From Anaerostipes butyraticus (GTDB lineage Bacteria > Bacillota > Clostridia > Lachnospirales > Lachnospiraceae), in the NCBI RefSeq assembly GCF_016586355.1, contig NZ_BLYI01000046.1, positions 40,360 to 104,359 of the forward strand: 64,000 nt of DNA, read 5' to 3'. The notes beneath the pieces were generated by a model that had not been told where the DNA came from, did no database searches, and saw only the letters and a program-made list of their open reading frames with translations. Below, piece after piece: positions 54,618-64,000 of the stretch. Every line of letters begins with the position of its first letter. Position 1 is the stretch's first letter. A program made the position numbers and the translations under genes.

Positions 54618-57458
54618 ATGAAGAACGAAACCATTCGAATCAAAGGAGCAAGAGAAAATAATTTAAAAAATATCGATTTGGAAATACCGAGGAATCAGTT
54701 TGTCGTCCTGACAGGGCTGAGCGGATCCGGCAAGTCCTCTCTGGCGTTTGATACGATTTACGCAGAGGGACAGCGCAGATATATGGAATCTTTGTCTTCT
54801 TATGCAAGACAGTTTCTGGGCCAGATGGAAAAACCGGATGTAGACAGCATTGAAGGACTGTCTCCGGCGATTTCCATTGATCAGAAGTCCACCAATCGAA
54901 ATCCGAGATCCACAGTCGGAACGGTAACGGAGATTTATGATTATTTCCGTCTGCTTTATGCAAGGATTGGAATTCCTCATTGTCCAAAATGCGGAAAGCC
55001 GATCAGCAGGCAGACAGTGGACCAGATGGTAGACCGTCTGATGCAGCTGGAAGAAGGAACAAGAATCCAGCTTCTGGCTCCAATCGTACGGGGAAGAAAG
55101 GGAGAGCATAAGAAGATTTTCCAGAATGCCAAGAAAAGCGGTTATGTCCGTGTCAGAGTGGATGGAAGTATTTATGATCTTTCTGAAGACATTCCAATGG
55201 AAAAAAATAGAAAGCATAATATAGAGATTGTGGTGGATCGTCTCGTAATCCGGCCGGGAGTGGAAAAAAGAATGACAGATTCCATCGAAACAACTTTGAA
55301 TCTGACAGACGGCCTGATGACGGCAGACGTCATCGGCGGAGAGCCGATCAATTTCAGTCAGAGTTTTTCCTGTCCGGACTGCGGAATCAGCATTGACGAG
55401 ATCGAGCCGAGGAGTTTTTCATTTAATAATCCATTTGGCGCCTGCCCGGTCTGCCATGGTCTGGGATATAAGATGGAATTTGACCCGGATCTTATGATAC
55501 CGGATCAGAAGCTGAGTATTGATGAGGGCGCGATCCAGGTATTCGGATGGCAGTCCTGTACCGATAAAAAAAGTTATACCAGGGCGATCCTTGACGCGCT
55601 GGCCAGGGAGTACCAGTTTGATCTGTCCACACCATTTTGCGAATATCCGGAAAAAATAAAAAATATACTGCTGTATGGAACCGGCGGGCATGAAGTGAAA
55701 GTTCATTATAAAGGACAAAGGGGAGAAGGTGTCTATGATGTTGCTTTTGAAGGAATTATAAAGAACGTAAGCAGAAGATACCGTGAGTCTTCCCAGAGAA
55801 TGAAGGCAGAATATGAAGCTTTTATGACGATCACGCCATGCGATGCCTGTCATGGACAGCGTCTGAAGGCAGAATCTCTGGCAGTGACAGTGGCGGATAA
55901 AAACATTGCGGAAATGTGTGATATGTCCGTAGGTGAACTGGCGGCTTTCCTGGATCAGATGGAACTGACCGAGAGACAGCAGCTGATCGGGGCACAGGTT
56001 CTAAAAGAAATCAGGGCAAGGATTGGATTTTTGAATGATGTCGGACTGGAATATCTGACACTGACCCGGGCGACAGGAACGTTATCGGGAGGAGAAGCCC
56101 AGAGAATCCGTCTTGCGACTCAGATTGGATCTGGTTTGGTAGGAGTTGCATATATTCTGGATGAGCCAAGCATCGGACTGCATCAGAGAGATAATGACAA
56201 ACTGATCCGGACGCTGAAAAATTTGAGAGATCTTGGAAATACGCTGATCGTAGTGGAACATGATGAAGATACGATGCTTGCGGCAGATCATATTGTGGAT
56301 ATCGGACCGAGAGCGGGAGAATTTGGCGGAGAAGTGGTTGCGCAGGGAACTGCGGAGGAGATCATGGAAAATGAAAATTCCATCACCGGAGCGTACTTAA
56401 GCGGAAGAATCCAGATTCCGGTTCCAAAGGAGAGACGGAAACCAACAGGTTTTCTGAAAGTAGTCGGAGCTGCAGAGAACAATCTGAAACATATTGATGT
56501 AGAATTCCCGCTGGGAGTGTTCACCTGTGTGACGGGAGTGTCCGGATCAGGAAAGAGCTCCCTGGTCAATCAGATTCTATATAAAAGACTGGCGAAGGAA
56601 CTGAACCGGGCCAAGACAAAAGCAGGAAAGCATGATGATATCATTGGATTTGACCAGCTGGATAAGATTATTGATATCGATCAGTCGCCAATCGGGAGAA
56701 CACCCCGCTCTAATCCGGCGACTTACACAGGAGTATTTGACCAGATCAGAGAACTGTTCGCTATGACAAAAGATGCAAAAGCCAAGGGCTATAACAAAGG
56801 ACGCTTCAGTTTCAATAAGAAGGGCGGACGATGTGAGGCCTGCGCGGGAGATGGAATCATTAAGATTGAGATGCATTTTCTTCCGGATGTTTATGTTCCA
56901 TGTGAGGTCTGCCATGGCAAAAGATACAACAGGGAGACCCTGGAGGTAAAATATAAAGGAAAAAGTATTTATGATGTGCTGAATATGACGGTAGATGAAG
57001 CATGTACGTTTTTTGAGAATCTTCCATCCATCCGCAGAAAGATTGAGACGCTGAGAGATGTGGGGCTGGGTTACATCCGGCTGGGACAGCCGTCAACAGA
57101 ATTGTCAGGAGGAGAAGCTCAGAGAATTAAGCTGGCTTCCGAGTTAAGCAAGAGAAGCACAGGAAAAACGATTTATATCCTGGATGAGCCGACAACAGGA
57201 CTGCATTTTGCAGATGTACACAAGCTGATCGACATTCTTGGGAAATTAACAGAAGGCGGAAATACAGTGATTGTAATTGAGCATAATCTGGAAGTGATCA
57301 AGACCGCGGATTATATTATTGATATGGGGCCGGAGGGAGGCTCCGGAGGAGGAACCGTTGTGGCAAGCGGAACTCCGGAAGAAATTTGTGAAGTGGAAGC
57401 TTCTTATACAGGGCAGTATCTGAAAAAATATCTTCAGAAAACGCATCCGGCGTCCTGA
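54618..57458 (+). CDS. uvrA: UvrABC excinuclease subunit A
   Basis: This 946-aa protein is the damage-finding ABC ATPase of nucleotide excision repair. It has two ATPase halves: Walker [11 protein letters not shown] near 31 and [10 protein letters not shown] near 640. The zinc motifs are CPKCGKPIS near 118, CPDCGIS...CPVCHG near 252-285, and CEACAGDG...CEVCHG near 737. The ATG at 54618 fits TAGGAG better than the GTG at 54615. Length fits the family, and it forms an operon with uvrB. Confidence 0.98.
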   Translation: MKNETIRIKGARENNLKNIDLEIPRNQFVVLTGLSGSGKSSLAFDTIYAEGQRRYMESLSSYARQFLGQMEKPDVDSIEGLSPAISIDQKSTNRNPRSTVGTVTEIYDYFRLLYARIGIPHCPKCGKPISRQTVDQMVDRLMQLEEGTRIQLLAPIVRGRKGEHKKIFQNAKKSGYVRVRVDGSIYDLSEDIPMEKNRKHNIEIVVDRLVIRPGVEKRMTDSIETTLNLTDGLMTADVIGGEPINFSQSFSCPDCGISIDEIEPRSFSFNNPFGACPVCHGLGYKMEFDPDLMIPDQKLSIDEGAIQVFGWQSCTDKKSYTRAILDALAREYQFDLSTPFCEYPEKIKNILLYGTGGHEVKVHYKGQRGEGVYDVAFEGIIKNVSRRYRESSQRMKAEYEAFMTITPCDACHGQRLKAESLAVTVADKNIAEMCDMSVGELAAFLDQMELTERQQLIGAQVLKEIRARIGFLNDVGLEYLTLTRATGTLSGGEAQRIRLATQIGSGLVGVAYILDEPSIGLHQRDNDKLIRTLKNLRDLGNTLIVVEHDEDTMLAADHIVDIGPRAGEFGGEVVAQGTAEEIMENENSITGAYLSGRIQIPVPKERRKPTGFLKVVGAAENNLKHIDVEFPLGVFTCVTGVSGSGKSSLVNQILYKRLAKELNRAKTKAGKHDDIIGFDQLDKIIDIDQSPIGRTPRSNPATYTGVFDQIRELFAMTKDAKAKGYNKGRFSFNKKGGRCEACAGDGIIKIEMHFLPDVYVPCEVCHGKRYNRETLEVKYKGKSIYDVLNMTVDEACTFFENLPSIRRKIETLRDVGLGYIRLGQPSTELSGGEAQRIKLASELSKRSTGKTIYILDEPTTGLHFADVHKLIDILGKLTEGGNTVIVIEHNLEVIKTADYIIDMGPEGGSGGGTVVASGTPEEICEVEASYTGQYLKKYLQKTHPAS

Positions 57459-57463
57459 AACTG

Positions 57464-57526
57464 AAAAATTCCCGATGGAACGTCCATTGATTCAGAGGAT
57501 CCGGCGTCCGGTCGGGAATTTTTTTT
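57464..57526. terminator. Terminator between uvrA and spoVT, probably bidirectional
   Basis: AAAATTCCCGA (57464-57474) pairs with TCGGGAATTTT (57512-57522), followed by a long T run. A smaller stem lies in the loop. Both flanking genes converge on it. Confidence 0.75.
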
Positions 57527-58067
57527 AATCTTCCATCTGTTTTCCAAGAAAGGAGGCGCCAATCCGGGCCGTTAAAAGATCCTGGTCAGTAAAATTTCCT
57601 TCATTGGAAAGAAGGCATACCAGACCGATGGCGTCTCCCTCTGCGATAATGGTGGAAAAAGCAATTTCAGCAAATTCTTCAGGAAAATCTGAAACCAGGG
57701 GGAAGAAGCCGGAATCTTTTTTTGCAAGAATCATCTGTTTTCTGTCGTGAAGGGCGTCTTCGGCCTGGGGGTGAAGTATTTTCCCAAGAAGTTTTTTTCC
57801 GTTGGGACCAGCAGCCGCGATTACGGAATCCTGGTCACAAACACAAACTGTATAGGGAAGAGAAGCGGCAACCGCATCTGCAAACTGCTGTGCGGAAGGA
57901 CTCATTTCTCCGATCGGAGAATACTTTTTCAAGATAATCCCGCCGTCCCGTTCTGTAAAGATTTCCAAAGGATCGCTCTCCCGGATATGCATAGTTTTAC
58001 GTATTTCTTTTGGAATGACAATGCGTCCGAGATCATCGATTCTTCGTACAATACCTGTAGCTCTCAT
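57525..58067 (-). CDS. spoVT: Stage V sporulation protein T
   Basis: This 180-aa regulator has an N-terminal AbrB-type DNA-binding domain (1-50, ATGIVRRIDDLGRIVIPKEI) and a C-terminal GAF-like domain (about 55-180). This two-domain form is SpoVT, which controls late forespore genes in spore formers. Its length fits. Its presence supports a spore-forming host. GGAGGATCAATC precedes the ATG. Confidence 0.94.
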   Translation of the reverse strand: MRATGIVRRIDDLGRIVIPKEIRKTMHIRESDPLEIFTERDGGIILKKYSPIGEMSPSAQQFADAVAASLPYTVCVCDQDSVIAAAGPNGKKLLGKILHPQAEDALHDRKQMILAKKDSGFFPLVSDFPEEFAEIAFSTIIAEGDAIGLVCLLSNEGNFTDQDLLTARIGASFLGKQMED

Positions 58068-58114
58068 GATTGATCCTCCATCATTTTTTTATATCCATAG
58101 TATTTGTAAAAAGG

Positions 58115-58144
58115 TTGGTTTTATACCCAGGATTATGCTATAAT
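58115..58144 (+). promoter_or_regulatory. Promoter of YcxB-tsaE operon
   Basis: TTGGTT (58115-58120), an 18-base spacer and TATAAT (58139-58144) with a TGC extension lie 31 bases before the start at 58175. Confidence 0.55.
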
Positions 58145-58174
58145 ATCTCATTAATAGGAAAAAGGAGAAAGAAC

Positions 58175-58762
58175 ATGAAGTTTCAAACACAGCTGACAGC
58201 AAAAGATATTTTTAAATTTTCCATGATGTACACGTATTCTGGAGCATCAGGAATTTTTTCCATTGTTATGATCATTGTAGGATTTTTTATGTGCATTCGA
58301 GGAATCGCTCAGGGCCAGGACTGGACTTACATTGTAACAGGAGCCTTGATTCTTCTGCTTCTTGTAGTGATCAATCCGCTTATTTTATACCAGAAAGCTA
58401 AAAAACAGGCCGACACCCATCCTACGTATCAGCAGCCGTCTTATTATACGATGAAAGAGGATGGGATTTTTGTTGAAATTGGAGATGACACAGGAATCAT
58501 TGAGTGGAACCGTATTATGAAGATCAGGCATAGTTTCGGACTTTATATTCTGTATACCGGGAAACAGCAGGCATTCGTTTTTCCGGATGAAGCCATGGGA
58601 AGCCAGAAACAGGAAATCATGAAGTATATTGAAGAACATGTCAGAGCAGCAAGAACAAATCCTGTCAGACAGACACAGAAAGATTCAGGGATTTCCAGAT
58701 ATGCCAAGGCTTCCGGCGAGGCGAAGGAAGAAGAAGGCAAAGAAGAAAAAACGGAAGAGTAA
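58175..58762 (+). CDS. YcxB-like membrane protein
   Basis: This 195-aa protein has two membrane segments (about 25-50 and 55-76), then a soluble YcxB-like domain (GIFVEIGDDTGIIEWNRIMKIRHSF, about 97-122), and a charged, Glu/Lys-rich tail. The start at 58175 has AAAGGAGAAAG before it; a frame from 58070 lacks that. Function is unknown. It precedes tsaE by 11 bases, so it is probably co-transcribed with the tsa genes. Confidence 0.75.
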   Translation: MKFQTQLTAKDIFKFSMMYTYSGASGIFSIVMIIVGFFMCIRGIAQGQDWTYIVTGALILLLLVVINPLILYQKAKKQADTHPTYQQPSYYTMKEDGIFVEIGDDTGIIEWNRIMKIRHSFGLYILYTGKQQAFVFPDEAMGSQKQEIMKYIEEHVRAARTNPVRQTQKDSGISRYAKASGEAKEEEGKEEKTEE

Positions 58763-58773
58763 AGGAGATTAGA

Positions 58774-59199
58774 ATGATCATTCAGAGTCATAGCGCAGAT
58801 GAAACTTTCCAGCTGGGCGAGAAGATCGGAAAAGAAGCGAAAGCCGGGCAGGTGCTTTGTCTGTATGGGGATCTGGGAGTTGGGAAAACCGTGTTTACCC
58901 AGGGGCTGGCGAAAGGGCTTGGAGTTGAAGAGGCAGTCTCAAGTCCTACATTTACAATCGTAAAAGAATATGAGGAAGGCAGACTGCCTTTCTATCATTT
59001 TGATGTCTATCGGATCGGCGATATTGAAGAGATGGATGAGATTGGATACGAAGATTATATATATGGAAATGGTGTCTGTCTGATTGAATGGGCAGATTTG
59101 ATCCAGGAAATTCTGCCGGATCATTTTACAAGGATTGAAATTCGGAAAGATCTGGAAAAGGGATTTGATTATCGGGATATAGAGATAAAGGAGATATAG
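58774..59199 (+). CDS. tsaE: tRNA t6A synthesis ATPase TsaE
   Basis: This 141-aa ATPase helps to make t6A at position 37 of ANN-reading tRNAs with TsaB and TsaD. It shows Walker A GDLGVGKTVFTQG near 32, the SSPTFTIVKEY switch near 54 and the YHFDVYRIGDIEEMDEIGYEDY region near 75. The stop is directly followed by the tsaB ATG (TAGATG). Length is standard. Confidence 0.96.
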   Translation: MIIQSHSADETFQLGEKIGKEAKAGQVLCLYGDLGVGKTVFTQGLAKGLGVEEAVSSPTFTIVKEYEEGRLPFYHFDVYRIGDIEEMDEIGYEDYIYGNGVCLIEWADLIQEILPDHFTRIEIRKDLEKGFDYRDIEIKEI

Positions 59200-59922
59200 A
59201 TGAAATTATTGGTATTGGATAGTTCCGGGCTGGTAGCCTCCGTGGCACTGCTGGAAGACGACAGACTGATCGCTGAATATACGACAGGAAATAAACTGAC
59301 ACATTCTCAGACTCTTCTGCCGATGCTGGATGAGGTGATCCGGAGAACGTCTTTTAACATGGATGAAATTGACGCAGTCGCAGTGGCAATGGGACCGGGG
59401 TCTTTTACAGGACTGCGAATCGGGGCAGCAACAGCCAAGGGGCTTGGACTGGCTCTGAACAAACCGATCATTGGGGTCCCAACAGTGGATGGACTTGCAT
59501 ATCAGCTGTTTGGTGTGAACAGTCTGATTTGTCCGATGATGGATGCAAGAAGGAAACAAGTGTATACAGGATTTTATCGATTCCACGGATCTCAGATGGA
59601 GGTTGTGAAAGAACAGTGCGCCCAGAGTGTCGAGGATACATTAAAACAGCTGAAAGAGTATAAAGAACCTGTAATATTTTTAGGAGACGGAGTGCCGGTT
59701 TATCGTAAAGAAATCGAAGAGGCTATGGGAACGGATGCAGTCTTCGCGCCTGCCCATGTGAATCGGCAGAGAGCCGGAGCTGTCGGGGCGCTGGCAGAAG
59801 TATATTATGAGAAGGGAATGTGGCAGACAGCAGATGCTTTTGCGCCGGAATATTTGAGAAAATCACAGGCAGAAAGAGAGAGGGAAGAGCGGATCCATGG
59901 AAAAAGCGAAAGCAAATGCTAG
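59200..59922 (+). CDS. tsaB: tRNA t6A synthesis protein TsaB
   Basis: This 240-aa protein is the ASKHA-fold partner of TsaD. It opens LLVLDSSGLVASVAL and has VAMGPGSFTGLRIGAATAKGL near 65-85 and PMMDARRKQVYTGFY near 113. It lacks the metal site of TsaD, as normal for TsaB. It starts right at the tsaE stop, and its last 26 bases overlap rimI. Confidence 0.96.
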   Translation: MKLLVLDSSGLVASVALLEDDRLIAEYTTGNKLTHSQTLLPMLDEVIRRTSFNMDEIDAVAVAMGPGSFTGLRIGAATAKGLGLALNKPIIGVPTVDGLAYQLFGVNSLICPMMDARRKQVYTGFYRFHGSQMEVVKEQCAQSVEDTLKQLKEYKEPVIFLGDGVPVYRKEIEEAMGTDAVFAPAHVNRQRAGAVGALAEVYYEKGMWQTADAFAPEYLRKSQAEREREERIHGKSESKC

Positions 59923-60631
59923 AGAATGGCATGTGCACAAAGCTCTTCCGGAAGATCTGGCAATGATCGCGGAAATTGAACGGATTACATTTCATAAACC
60001 GTGGAGTCTGGAGAGCATTGAATCATTTTATTACAAAAAGACCAGTGATATTTATGTGTGGAGAGACCGCAATAAGATCAGTGGTTATATTATGGCGGAG
60101 CATATTCTGGAACAGGGAGAACTCCAGAGAATTGCGATTGTTCCATTTATCCGCAAGATGGGAATTGGGACATTGCTTTTGCAGGAATTTCGGGAGAGAT
60201 ACCGAAAAATGGGAGTTGAGACCATTTATCTGGAGGTGAGGGAATCCAATCAGGCCGCAAGAAATTTCTATAAAAAGTCAGGATTTGAGGAGTATGGAAG
60301 GCGTCCCAAATATTATTCAGATCCAATGGAAGATGCGATTTTAATGTTTTGGGACGATCCGGATCCTATCCATTCATTACCAGTAGAATCAGGGGAAACT
60401 TCGACTTATAATGATTCTGGTAAGGAGGAGGAAACTATGATTTGTAATGTTTGTGGAAATAAGATTGACGAAAAAACTGATTTTATAGAAGTAAAAAAAG
60501 AGTGGGGATATTTTTCAAATAAAGATACGGAAATACATGAATTTAAGATATGTGAACGTTGCTATGACCGTATCGTAAAACAGTTTGAGATATCTCCGAA
60601 AGTAACTGAAAAAAGTGAAGTTTTGTCATAA
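59897..60631 (+). CDS. rimI: RimI-type acetyltransferase fused to zinc-ribbon domain
   Basis: This 244-aa frame joins two parts. Residues about 10-155 form a GNAT acetyltransferase with the RimI pattern: QRIAIVPFIRKMGIGTLLLQEF near 78 (acetyl-CoA loop) and LEVRESNQAARNFYKKSGFEEYGRR near 114. It would acetylate ribosomal protein S18 or similar N-termini. Residues about 181-244 have CNVCG and CERCYD, a zinc-ribbon-like module. A strong internal TAAGGAGGAGG and ATG (60437) stand at the junction, so the second part could also be made alone. The start overlaps tsaB by 26 bases. Confidence 0.8.
   Translation: MEKAKANAREWHVHKALPEDLAMIAEIERITFHKPWSLESIESFYYKKTSDIYVWRDRNKISGYIMAEHILEQGELQRIAIVPFIRKMGIGTLLLQEFRERYRKMGVETIYLEVRESNQAARNFYKKSGFEEYGRRPKYYSDPMEDAILMFWDDPDPIHSLPVESGETSTYNDSGKEEETMICNVCGNKIDEKTDFIEVKKEWGYFSNKDTEIHEFKICERCYDRIVKQFEISPKVTEKSEVLS
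60437..60631 (+). CDS. Zinc-ribbon-like small protein, internal start
   Basis: A frame of 64 residues opens MICNVCGNKIDEKTDFIEVK and ends KVTEKSEVLS. CNVCG and CERCYD would bind one metal. TAAGGAGGAGG lies 5-6 bases before the ATG, unusual inside a gene, so separate translation is likely. In related genomes I recall a free-standing protein of this kind next to rimI; that memory is not verified. Confidence 0.55.
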   Translation: MICNVCGNKIDEKTDFIEVKKEWGYFSNKDTEIHEFKICERCYDRIVKQFEISPKVTEKSEVLS

Positions 60632-60641
60632 AGGATGATAT

Positions 60642-61556
60642 ATGTTAGATGTATGTTTGTTAGGAACAGGAGGCATGATGCCTCTGCCGTACCGCAGGCT
60701 GACTGCGTGCATGACCCGTTTTCAGGGACATAGTCTGCTGATTGACTGCGGAGAAGGAACACAGGTAGGAATTAAAGACCGAGGATGGAGCGTTAAGCCG
60801 CTGGATGCCATCTGTTTTACACATTTTCATGCGGATCATATCAGCGGACTGCCGGGTCTTTTACTGACCCTTGGAAATGCGGAGAGAACAGAGCCGCTTC
60901 TGATCATAGGACCCCGCGGTGTGGAAAAGGTGGTAAACTCTTTAAGAATCATTGCGCCGGAACTTCCGTTTCCAATCCGGTTTTATGAGCTGAAGGAAAA
61001 AGAGCACAGGATCGAGATGGATGGATACACGATCGAGGCATTCCAGGTGAAACATAATGTAATCTGCTATGGATACAGTGTTGTAATTCCACGTGCGGGC
61101 AAATTTGATCCATGCAAGGCCAGGGAAAATGATATTCCGATGAAATACTGGAACCGGCTTCAGAAGGGGGAAACCCTGGAAGATGAAAATGGGCGTGTAT
61201 TGACAAGTGATATGATTTTAGGAAAACCAAGAAAAGGGATCCGGCTTACGTATTGTACAGATACCAGGCCGGTGCCTGCCATTGTCAGACATGCCGCTGA
61301 TGCAGATCTGCTGATTTGTGAAGGAATGTACGGAGAAGATGGAAAAGAAGCCAAAGCAAGAGAATATAAACATATGACGTTTTACGAAGCAGCCAGGATT
61401 GCAAAAGAGGCAGGTGTAAAACGTTTATGGCTGACCCATTACAGTCCGTCTCTGGTACGGCCGGAGGAATTTATGGGGAAGGTCCGTAAAATTTACCCAA
61501 ATGCCGTCCCGGGAAAAGATGGAAAGACGATAACTTTAGATTTTCAGGAGGAGTAA
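60642..61556 (+). CDS. rnz: Ribonuclease Z-like MBL-fold nuclease
   Basis: This 304-aa metal-dependent nuclease trims the 3' trailer of pre-tRNAs. It opens [24 protein letters not shown], has the zinc set [12 protein letters not shown] at 61-66, and the [13 protein letters not shown] and LWLTHYSPS regions near 205 and 262 that supply further ligands. Members of this branch form dimers. It lies between rimI and tsaD with short gaps. The two tRNA genes downstream in this window lack an encoded CCA, the kind of substrate RNase Z uses. Confidence 0.93.
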   Translation: MLDVCLLGTGGMMPLPYRRLTACMTRFQGHSLLIDCGEGTQVGIKDRGWSVKPLDAICFTHFHADHISGLPGLLLTLGNAERTEPLLIIGPRGVEKVVNSLRIIAPELPFPIRFYELKEKEHRIEMDGYTIEAFQVKHNVICYGYSVVIPRAGKFDPCKARENDIPMKYWNRLQKGETLEDENGRVLTSDMILGKPRKGIRLTYCTDTRPVPAIVRHAADADLLICEGMYGEDGKEAKAREYKHMTFYEAARIAKEAGVKRLWLTHYSPSLVRPEEFMGKVRKIYPNAVPGKDGKTITLDFQEE

Positions 61557-61564
61557 AGGTACCA

Positions 61565-62587
61565 ATGAGTGAGTGTGTAAAAATACTGGCGGTCGAGTCT
61601 TCTTGTGATGAGACAGCTGCGTCTGTCGTAGAAAACGGCCGTATTGTAAAATCTAACATTATTTCATCTCAGATTGAACTGCATAAACTGTACGGGGGAG
61701 TCGTACCCGAAATCGCATCAAGAAAACATATTGAAAAGATTAATTATGTAATAGAAGAAGCATTGAAGGAAGCAGGAGAGACGCTGGATACAATCGACGC
61801 AATAGCGGTAACTTATGGTCCAGGCCTGGTGGGCGCTCTGCTGGTGGGAGTTGCGGAGGCAAAAGCAATTGCCTTTGCGAAGAAAAAACCTCTGGTAGGA
61901 GTCCATCATATTGAAGGACATATCTGTGCCAACTATATTGAGCACCCGGATCTGAAACCACCGTTTCTTTGTCTTGTAGTATCCGGAGGGCATACCCATC
62001 TTGTAAATGTGAAGGATTATGTGACGTATGAAGTGATCGGACGTACCAGAGACGATGCTGCCGGGGAAGCGTTTGATAAGGTGGCCCGCGCAATTGGACT
62101 GGGATATCCGGGAGGACCAAAGATTGAAGCACTTGCGAAAGAGGGAGATAAAAACGCAATCGCATTCCCAAGAGCAAAAGTGAATGATTCTAAGATGGAT
62201 TTCAGTTTCAGCGGACTGAAATCAGCTGTATTGAATTATCTGAATCATTGTCAGATGAAGGGAGAAGAGGTTAACAAAGCAGACGTTGCCGCTTCTTTCC
62301 AGGAAGCAGTCGTGGATGTATTAAGCGCTCATGGTGTCGAAGCCGCGGTTGAGTTAGGATATAAAAAACTGGCGATTGCCGGGGGAGTTGCGTCCAATCA
62401 TGCGTTTCGTGAGAAAATGATAGAGCGGTGCAAAGAGGCAGGGATTGATTTTTACTATCCGTCTCCTGTTTTTTGTACGGATAACGCTGCCATGATCGGC
62501 GTATGCGGATATCATGAATATATGAATGGAACGAGAAGCGGATGGGATTTAAATGCAGTGCCAGGATTAAAAATTGGCAGCAGATAG
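61565..62587 (+). CDS. tsaD: tRNA N6-threonylcarbamoyl transferase TsaD
   Basis: This 340-aa enzyme joins threonylcarbamoyl-AMP to A37 of tRNA. It opens [19 protein letters not shown], has the metal-binding [11 protein letters not shown] near 115, and [11 protein letters not shown] near 140, [19 protein letters not shown] near 170 and [15 protein letters not shown] near 278. Length and motifs are intact. It follows rnz by 8 bases, with AGGAGG before the ATG. Confidence 0.97.
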   Translation: MSECVKILAVESSCDETAASVVENGRIVKSNIISSQIELHKLYGGVVPEIASRKHIEKINYVIEEALKEAGETLDTIDAIAVTYGPGLVGALLVGVAEAKAIAFAKKKPLVGVHHIEGHICANYIEHPDLKPPFLCLVVSGGHTHLVNVKDYVTYEVIGRTRDDAAGEAFDKVARAIGLGYPGGPKIEALAKEGDKNAIAFPRAKVNDSKMDFSFSGLKSAVLNYLNHCQMKGEEVNKADVAASFQEAVVDVLSAHGVEAAVELGYKKLAIAGGVASNHAFREKMIERCKEAGIDFYYPSPVFCTDNAAMIGVCGYHEYMNGTRSGWDLNAVPGLKIGSR

Positions 62588-62596
62588 GAGTATGAT

Positions 62597-63376
62597 ATGC
62601 GGAAAAAAGTCGTTGCGATTGTTTTAGCGGCAGGAGAAGGGAAACGCATGGGAAGCGGGATTCCCAAACAATATATGCTGATAAAATCACGGCCTTTGGT
62701 ATATTATGCCCTGAAGGCATTTGAAAACAGCCCGGTGGATGAGGTCATCCTTGTAACAGGAGAGGATGAGATCGAGTACTGCAGGCAGTACATTGTAGAA
62801 AAATATAACTTTCATAAGGTAACCCGGATCGTAGCAGGAGGATGCGAACGCTACGCTTCGGTATATTGTGGGTTAAAAGCTGTGAATCAGGCGGATTACG
62901 TGCTGATTCATGATGGTGCACGCCCGATGATTAACAGGGAACTGATCAAACAATGTATTTTAAATGTTATGGAGTACAGGGCCTGTGTCGTTGGAATGCC
63001 GAGCAAAGATACGATAAAAATAGTAGATCAGAGAAATTATGCAATTCATACGCCGGAGCGGAAAACTCTATGGCAGGTGCAGACGCCGCAGTGTTTTGAA
63101 TACAGTCTGGTTATGAATGCTTATCAGAAATTAATGGAGAGCGGAGCGACCAATGCGACAGATGACGCAATGGTTGTTGAGACATACGCAAAAGTTCCGG
63201 TAAAACTCATTGAAGGCGGGTATGATAATATAAAGATTACGACGCCGGAAGATGTGAGAATTGCAGGCAGTCTGATGAAGGCAAGAAAGGTCCTGCGGGT
63301 GCTTCATCGTATCCATGATAAGGTCATTTATGCCCAGATGCAGGTGTTCAAACGGCATCAAAAAAGAAAAAAATAA
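62597..63376 (+). CDS. ispD: 2-C-methyl-D-erythritol 4-phosphate cytidylyltransferase
   Basis: This 259-aa enzyme uses CTP to form CDP-methylerythritol in the MEP isoprenoid pathway. It opens VVAIVLAAGEGKRMGSGIPKQY, with the nucleotide-binding pattern, HDGARPMINRELI near 110 and LWQVQTPQCFEY near 157, and TDDAMVVE near 188. The C-terminus ends in a basic tail (KRHQKRKK) a bit longer than usual. It follows tsaD by 9 bases and ends the operon before the tRNA genes. Confidence 0.94.
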   Translation: MRKKVVAIVLAAGEGKRMGSGIPKQYMLIKSRPLVYYALKAFENSPVDEVILVTGEDEIEYCRQYIVEKYNFHKVTRIVAGGCERYASVYCGLKAVNQADYVLIHDGARPMINRELIKQCILNVMEYRACVVGMPSKDTIKIVDQRNYAIHTPERKTLWQVQTPQCFEYSLVMNAYQKLMESGATNATDDAMVVETYAKVPVKLIEGGYDNIKITTPEDVRIAGSLMKARKVLRVLHRIHDKVIYAQMQVFKRHQKRKK

Positions 63377-63394
63377 AAAATTTGAAAAAAGATG

Positions 63395-63423
63395 TTGACA
63401 AGTATATCCTGGTTTGTTATTAT
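63395..63423 (+). promoter_or_regulatory. Promoter of tRNA-Ser pair
   Basis: TTGACA (63395-63400), a 17-base spacer and TATTAT (63418-63423) lie 51 bases before the first tRNA. Confidence 0.8.
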
Positions 63424-63473
63424 ATACAAGCGTCATCGAGAGAGCGACGCAAAGAACAACAGAATATACGCGT

Positions 63474-63559
63474 GGAGAGGTATCGAAGTGGTCATAACGA
63501 GGCGGTCTTGAAAACCGTTTGTCCGCAAGGGCGCGTGGGTTCGAATCCCACCCTCTCCG
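63474..63559 (+). tRNA. tRNA-Ser (anticodon TGA)
   Basis: The acceptor arms GGAGAGG and CCTCTCC pair, with G as the last base. The anticodon loop reads CTTGAAA, giving TGA. A long variable arm (TTGTCCGCAAGGGCGCGT region) marks a class II tRNA. The T arm GGGTTCGAATCCC is intact. CCA is not encoded, so it must be added later. Confidence 0.95.
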
Positions 63560-63591
63560 TTATCATGAATAACAACATGAGATCAACCCTT

Positions 63592-63680
63592 GGAGAAGTA
63601 CCCAAGTGGCTGAAGGGGCTCGCCTGGAAAGTGAGTAGGTCGTTAATAGCGGCGCGAGGGTTCAAATCCCTCCTTCTCCG
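63592..63680 (+). tRNA. tRNA-Ser (anticodon GGA)
   Basis: The acceptor arms GGAGAAG and CTTCTCC pair, with G as the last base. The anticodon loop CTGGAAA gives GGA. The long variable arm and T arm GGGTTCAAATCCC are intact. No CCA is encoded. Confidence 0.95.
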
Positions 63681-63716
63681 TTGGATATTTCATCCAAAAA
63701 AAGTTGAAAAAAGTTG

Positions 63717-63745
63717 TTGACAAGCTGAAAAAGATGTGATATATT
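63717..63745 (+). promoter_or_regulatory. rRNA operon promoter
   Basis: TTGACA (63717-63722), a 17-base spacer and TATATT (63740-63745) form a near-consensus promoter for the rRNA operon. A leader of about 210 bases follows, with hairpin-forming stretches typical of rRNA leaders, before the 16S gene. Confidence 0.85.
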
Positions 63746-63961
63746 AAAATAGTTGCACGAAACAGTGAACAACAACGAAAACAGCTGTGTCGAACGGCAC
63801 GGAGGAAGAATGAAGATTGACAACTGAACAATAAGACAACCTTGAAAATTCTGATGAATTTTTCAGGAAGGTTTTTAAAGAAAAACCGACGAACGTTCTT
63901 TATAGAACAGTAATGAACAAGGATAAGAAGCTAGTGCTTTCTTGACTTGGGACAAACCATT

Positions 63962-64000
<39 letters not shown>

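Noticed and set aside
63382..63720. Open frame of 112 codons over the tRNA region
   Set aside because: It runs across two complete tRNA genes, so it is not a protein gene.

Overview
The window looks like the chromosome of a low-to-mid GC, spore-forming Firmicute of the class Clostridia, most likely a gut Lachnospiraceae. The reasons are a spoVT gene, a flavodiiron protein, the hpf-secA-prfB order, an ftsEX-ctpA-uvrB-uvrA block, and many close relatives of each gene in that family. This placement is inference from gene content; no species is claimed.

Region 1 (1-8.8 kb) is accessory DNA. It opens inside a VapE-type P-loop gene, then has a hairpin that could be an oriT, a MobA/MobL relaxase, an XRE repressor divergent from a small unknown gene with three operator-like repeats between them, and an AT-rich defence cassette. 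The cassette holds vsr, a C5 methyltransferase with its own N-terminal HTH, an Eco47II-type endonuclease and a 737-aa AAA/ABC-type ATPase with an atypical Walker A. Together these suggest an integrative mobilizable element carrying restriction-modification. Region 2 (8.8-13.3 kb) is a decaying accessory zone: degenerate ~53-bp repeats, an orphan nuclease-like gene, a frameshifted remnant, two exported proteins, and a DUF6930-type gene split by a one-base frameshift.

Region 3 (13.3-28.2 kb) is metabolic and transport: DUF362 protein, flavodiiron protein, radical SAM protein, pyridoxamine kinase, a CAT-like acetyltransferase, tetR divergent from glgB, an ECF transporter operon (S, fused A-A', T) ending in a PHP-domain gene, an RpiR regulator, an sdpR-sdpI pair, and trxB. 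A cluster of DnaA boxes lies between trxB and hpf. Region 4 (28.5-42.4 kb) is core: hpf, secA, prfB (without the usual programmed frameshift), a YdcF-like protein, an ACT-domain protein, apgM, lysC, a dCMP deaminase, tex, a YmfI-like SDR, a degenerate LCP/LytR_C protein and a YitT protein.

Region 5 (42.4-57.5 kb) holds a PucR-type regulator, ftsE, ftsX and an M23 hydrolase with a 30-bp coding repeat. A beta-glucoside operon on the opposite strand follows (antiterminator, PTS IIBCA, GH1, with two RAT-like leaders). Then come ctpA, uvrB (with a LexA-box candidate) and uvrA. Region 6 (57.5-64 kb) has spoVT, a YcxB-like protein and a run tsaE-tsaB-rimI-(zinc-ribbon)-rnz-tsaD-ispD, which mixes tRNA t6A modification and tRNA 3' processing. 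Two tRNA-Ser genes and the start of an rRNA operon follow, each behind a near-consensus sigma-A promoter.

The strongest leads for something unusual are the R-M plus ATPase cassette, the DnaA-box cluster, the ECF-PHP operon of unknown substrate, the RimI/zinc-ribbon fusion with an intact internal start, and the overlapping RNA structures in the bgl operon.
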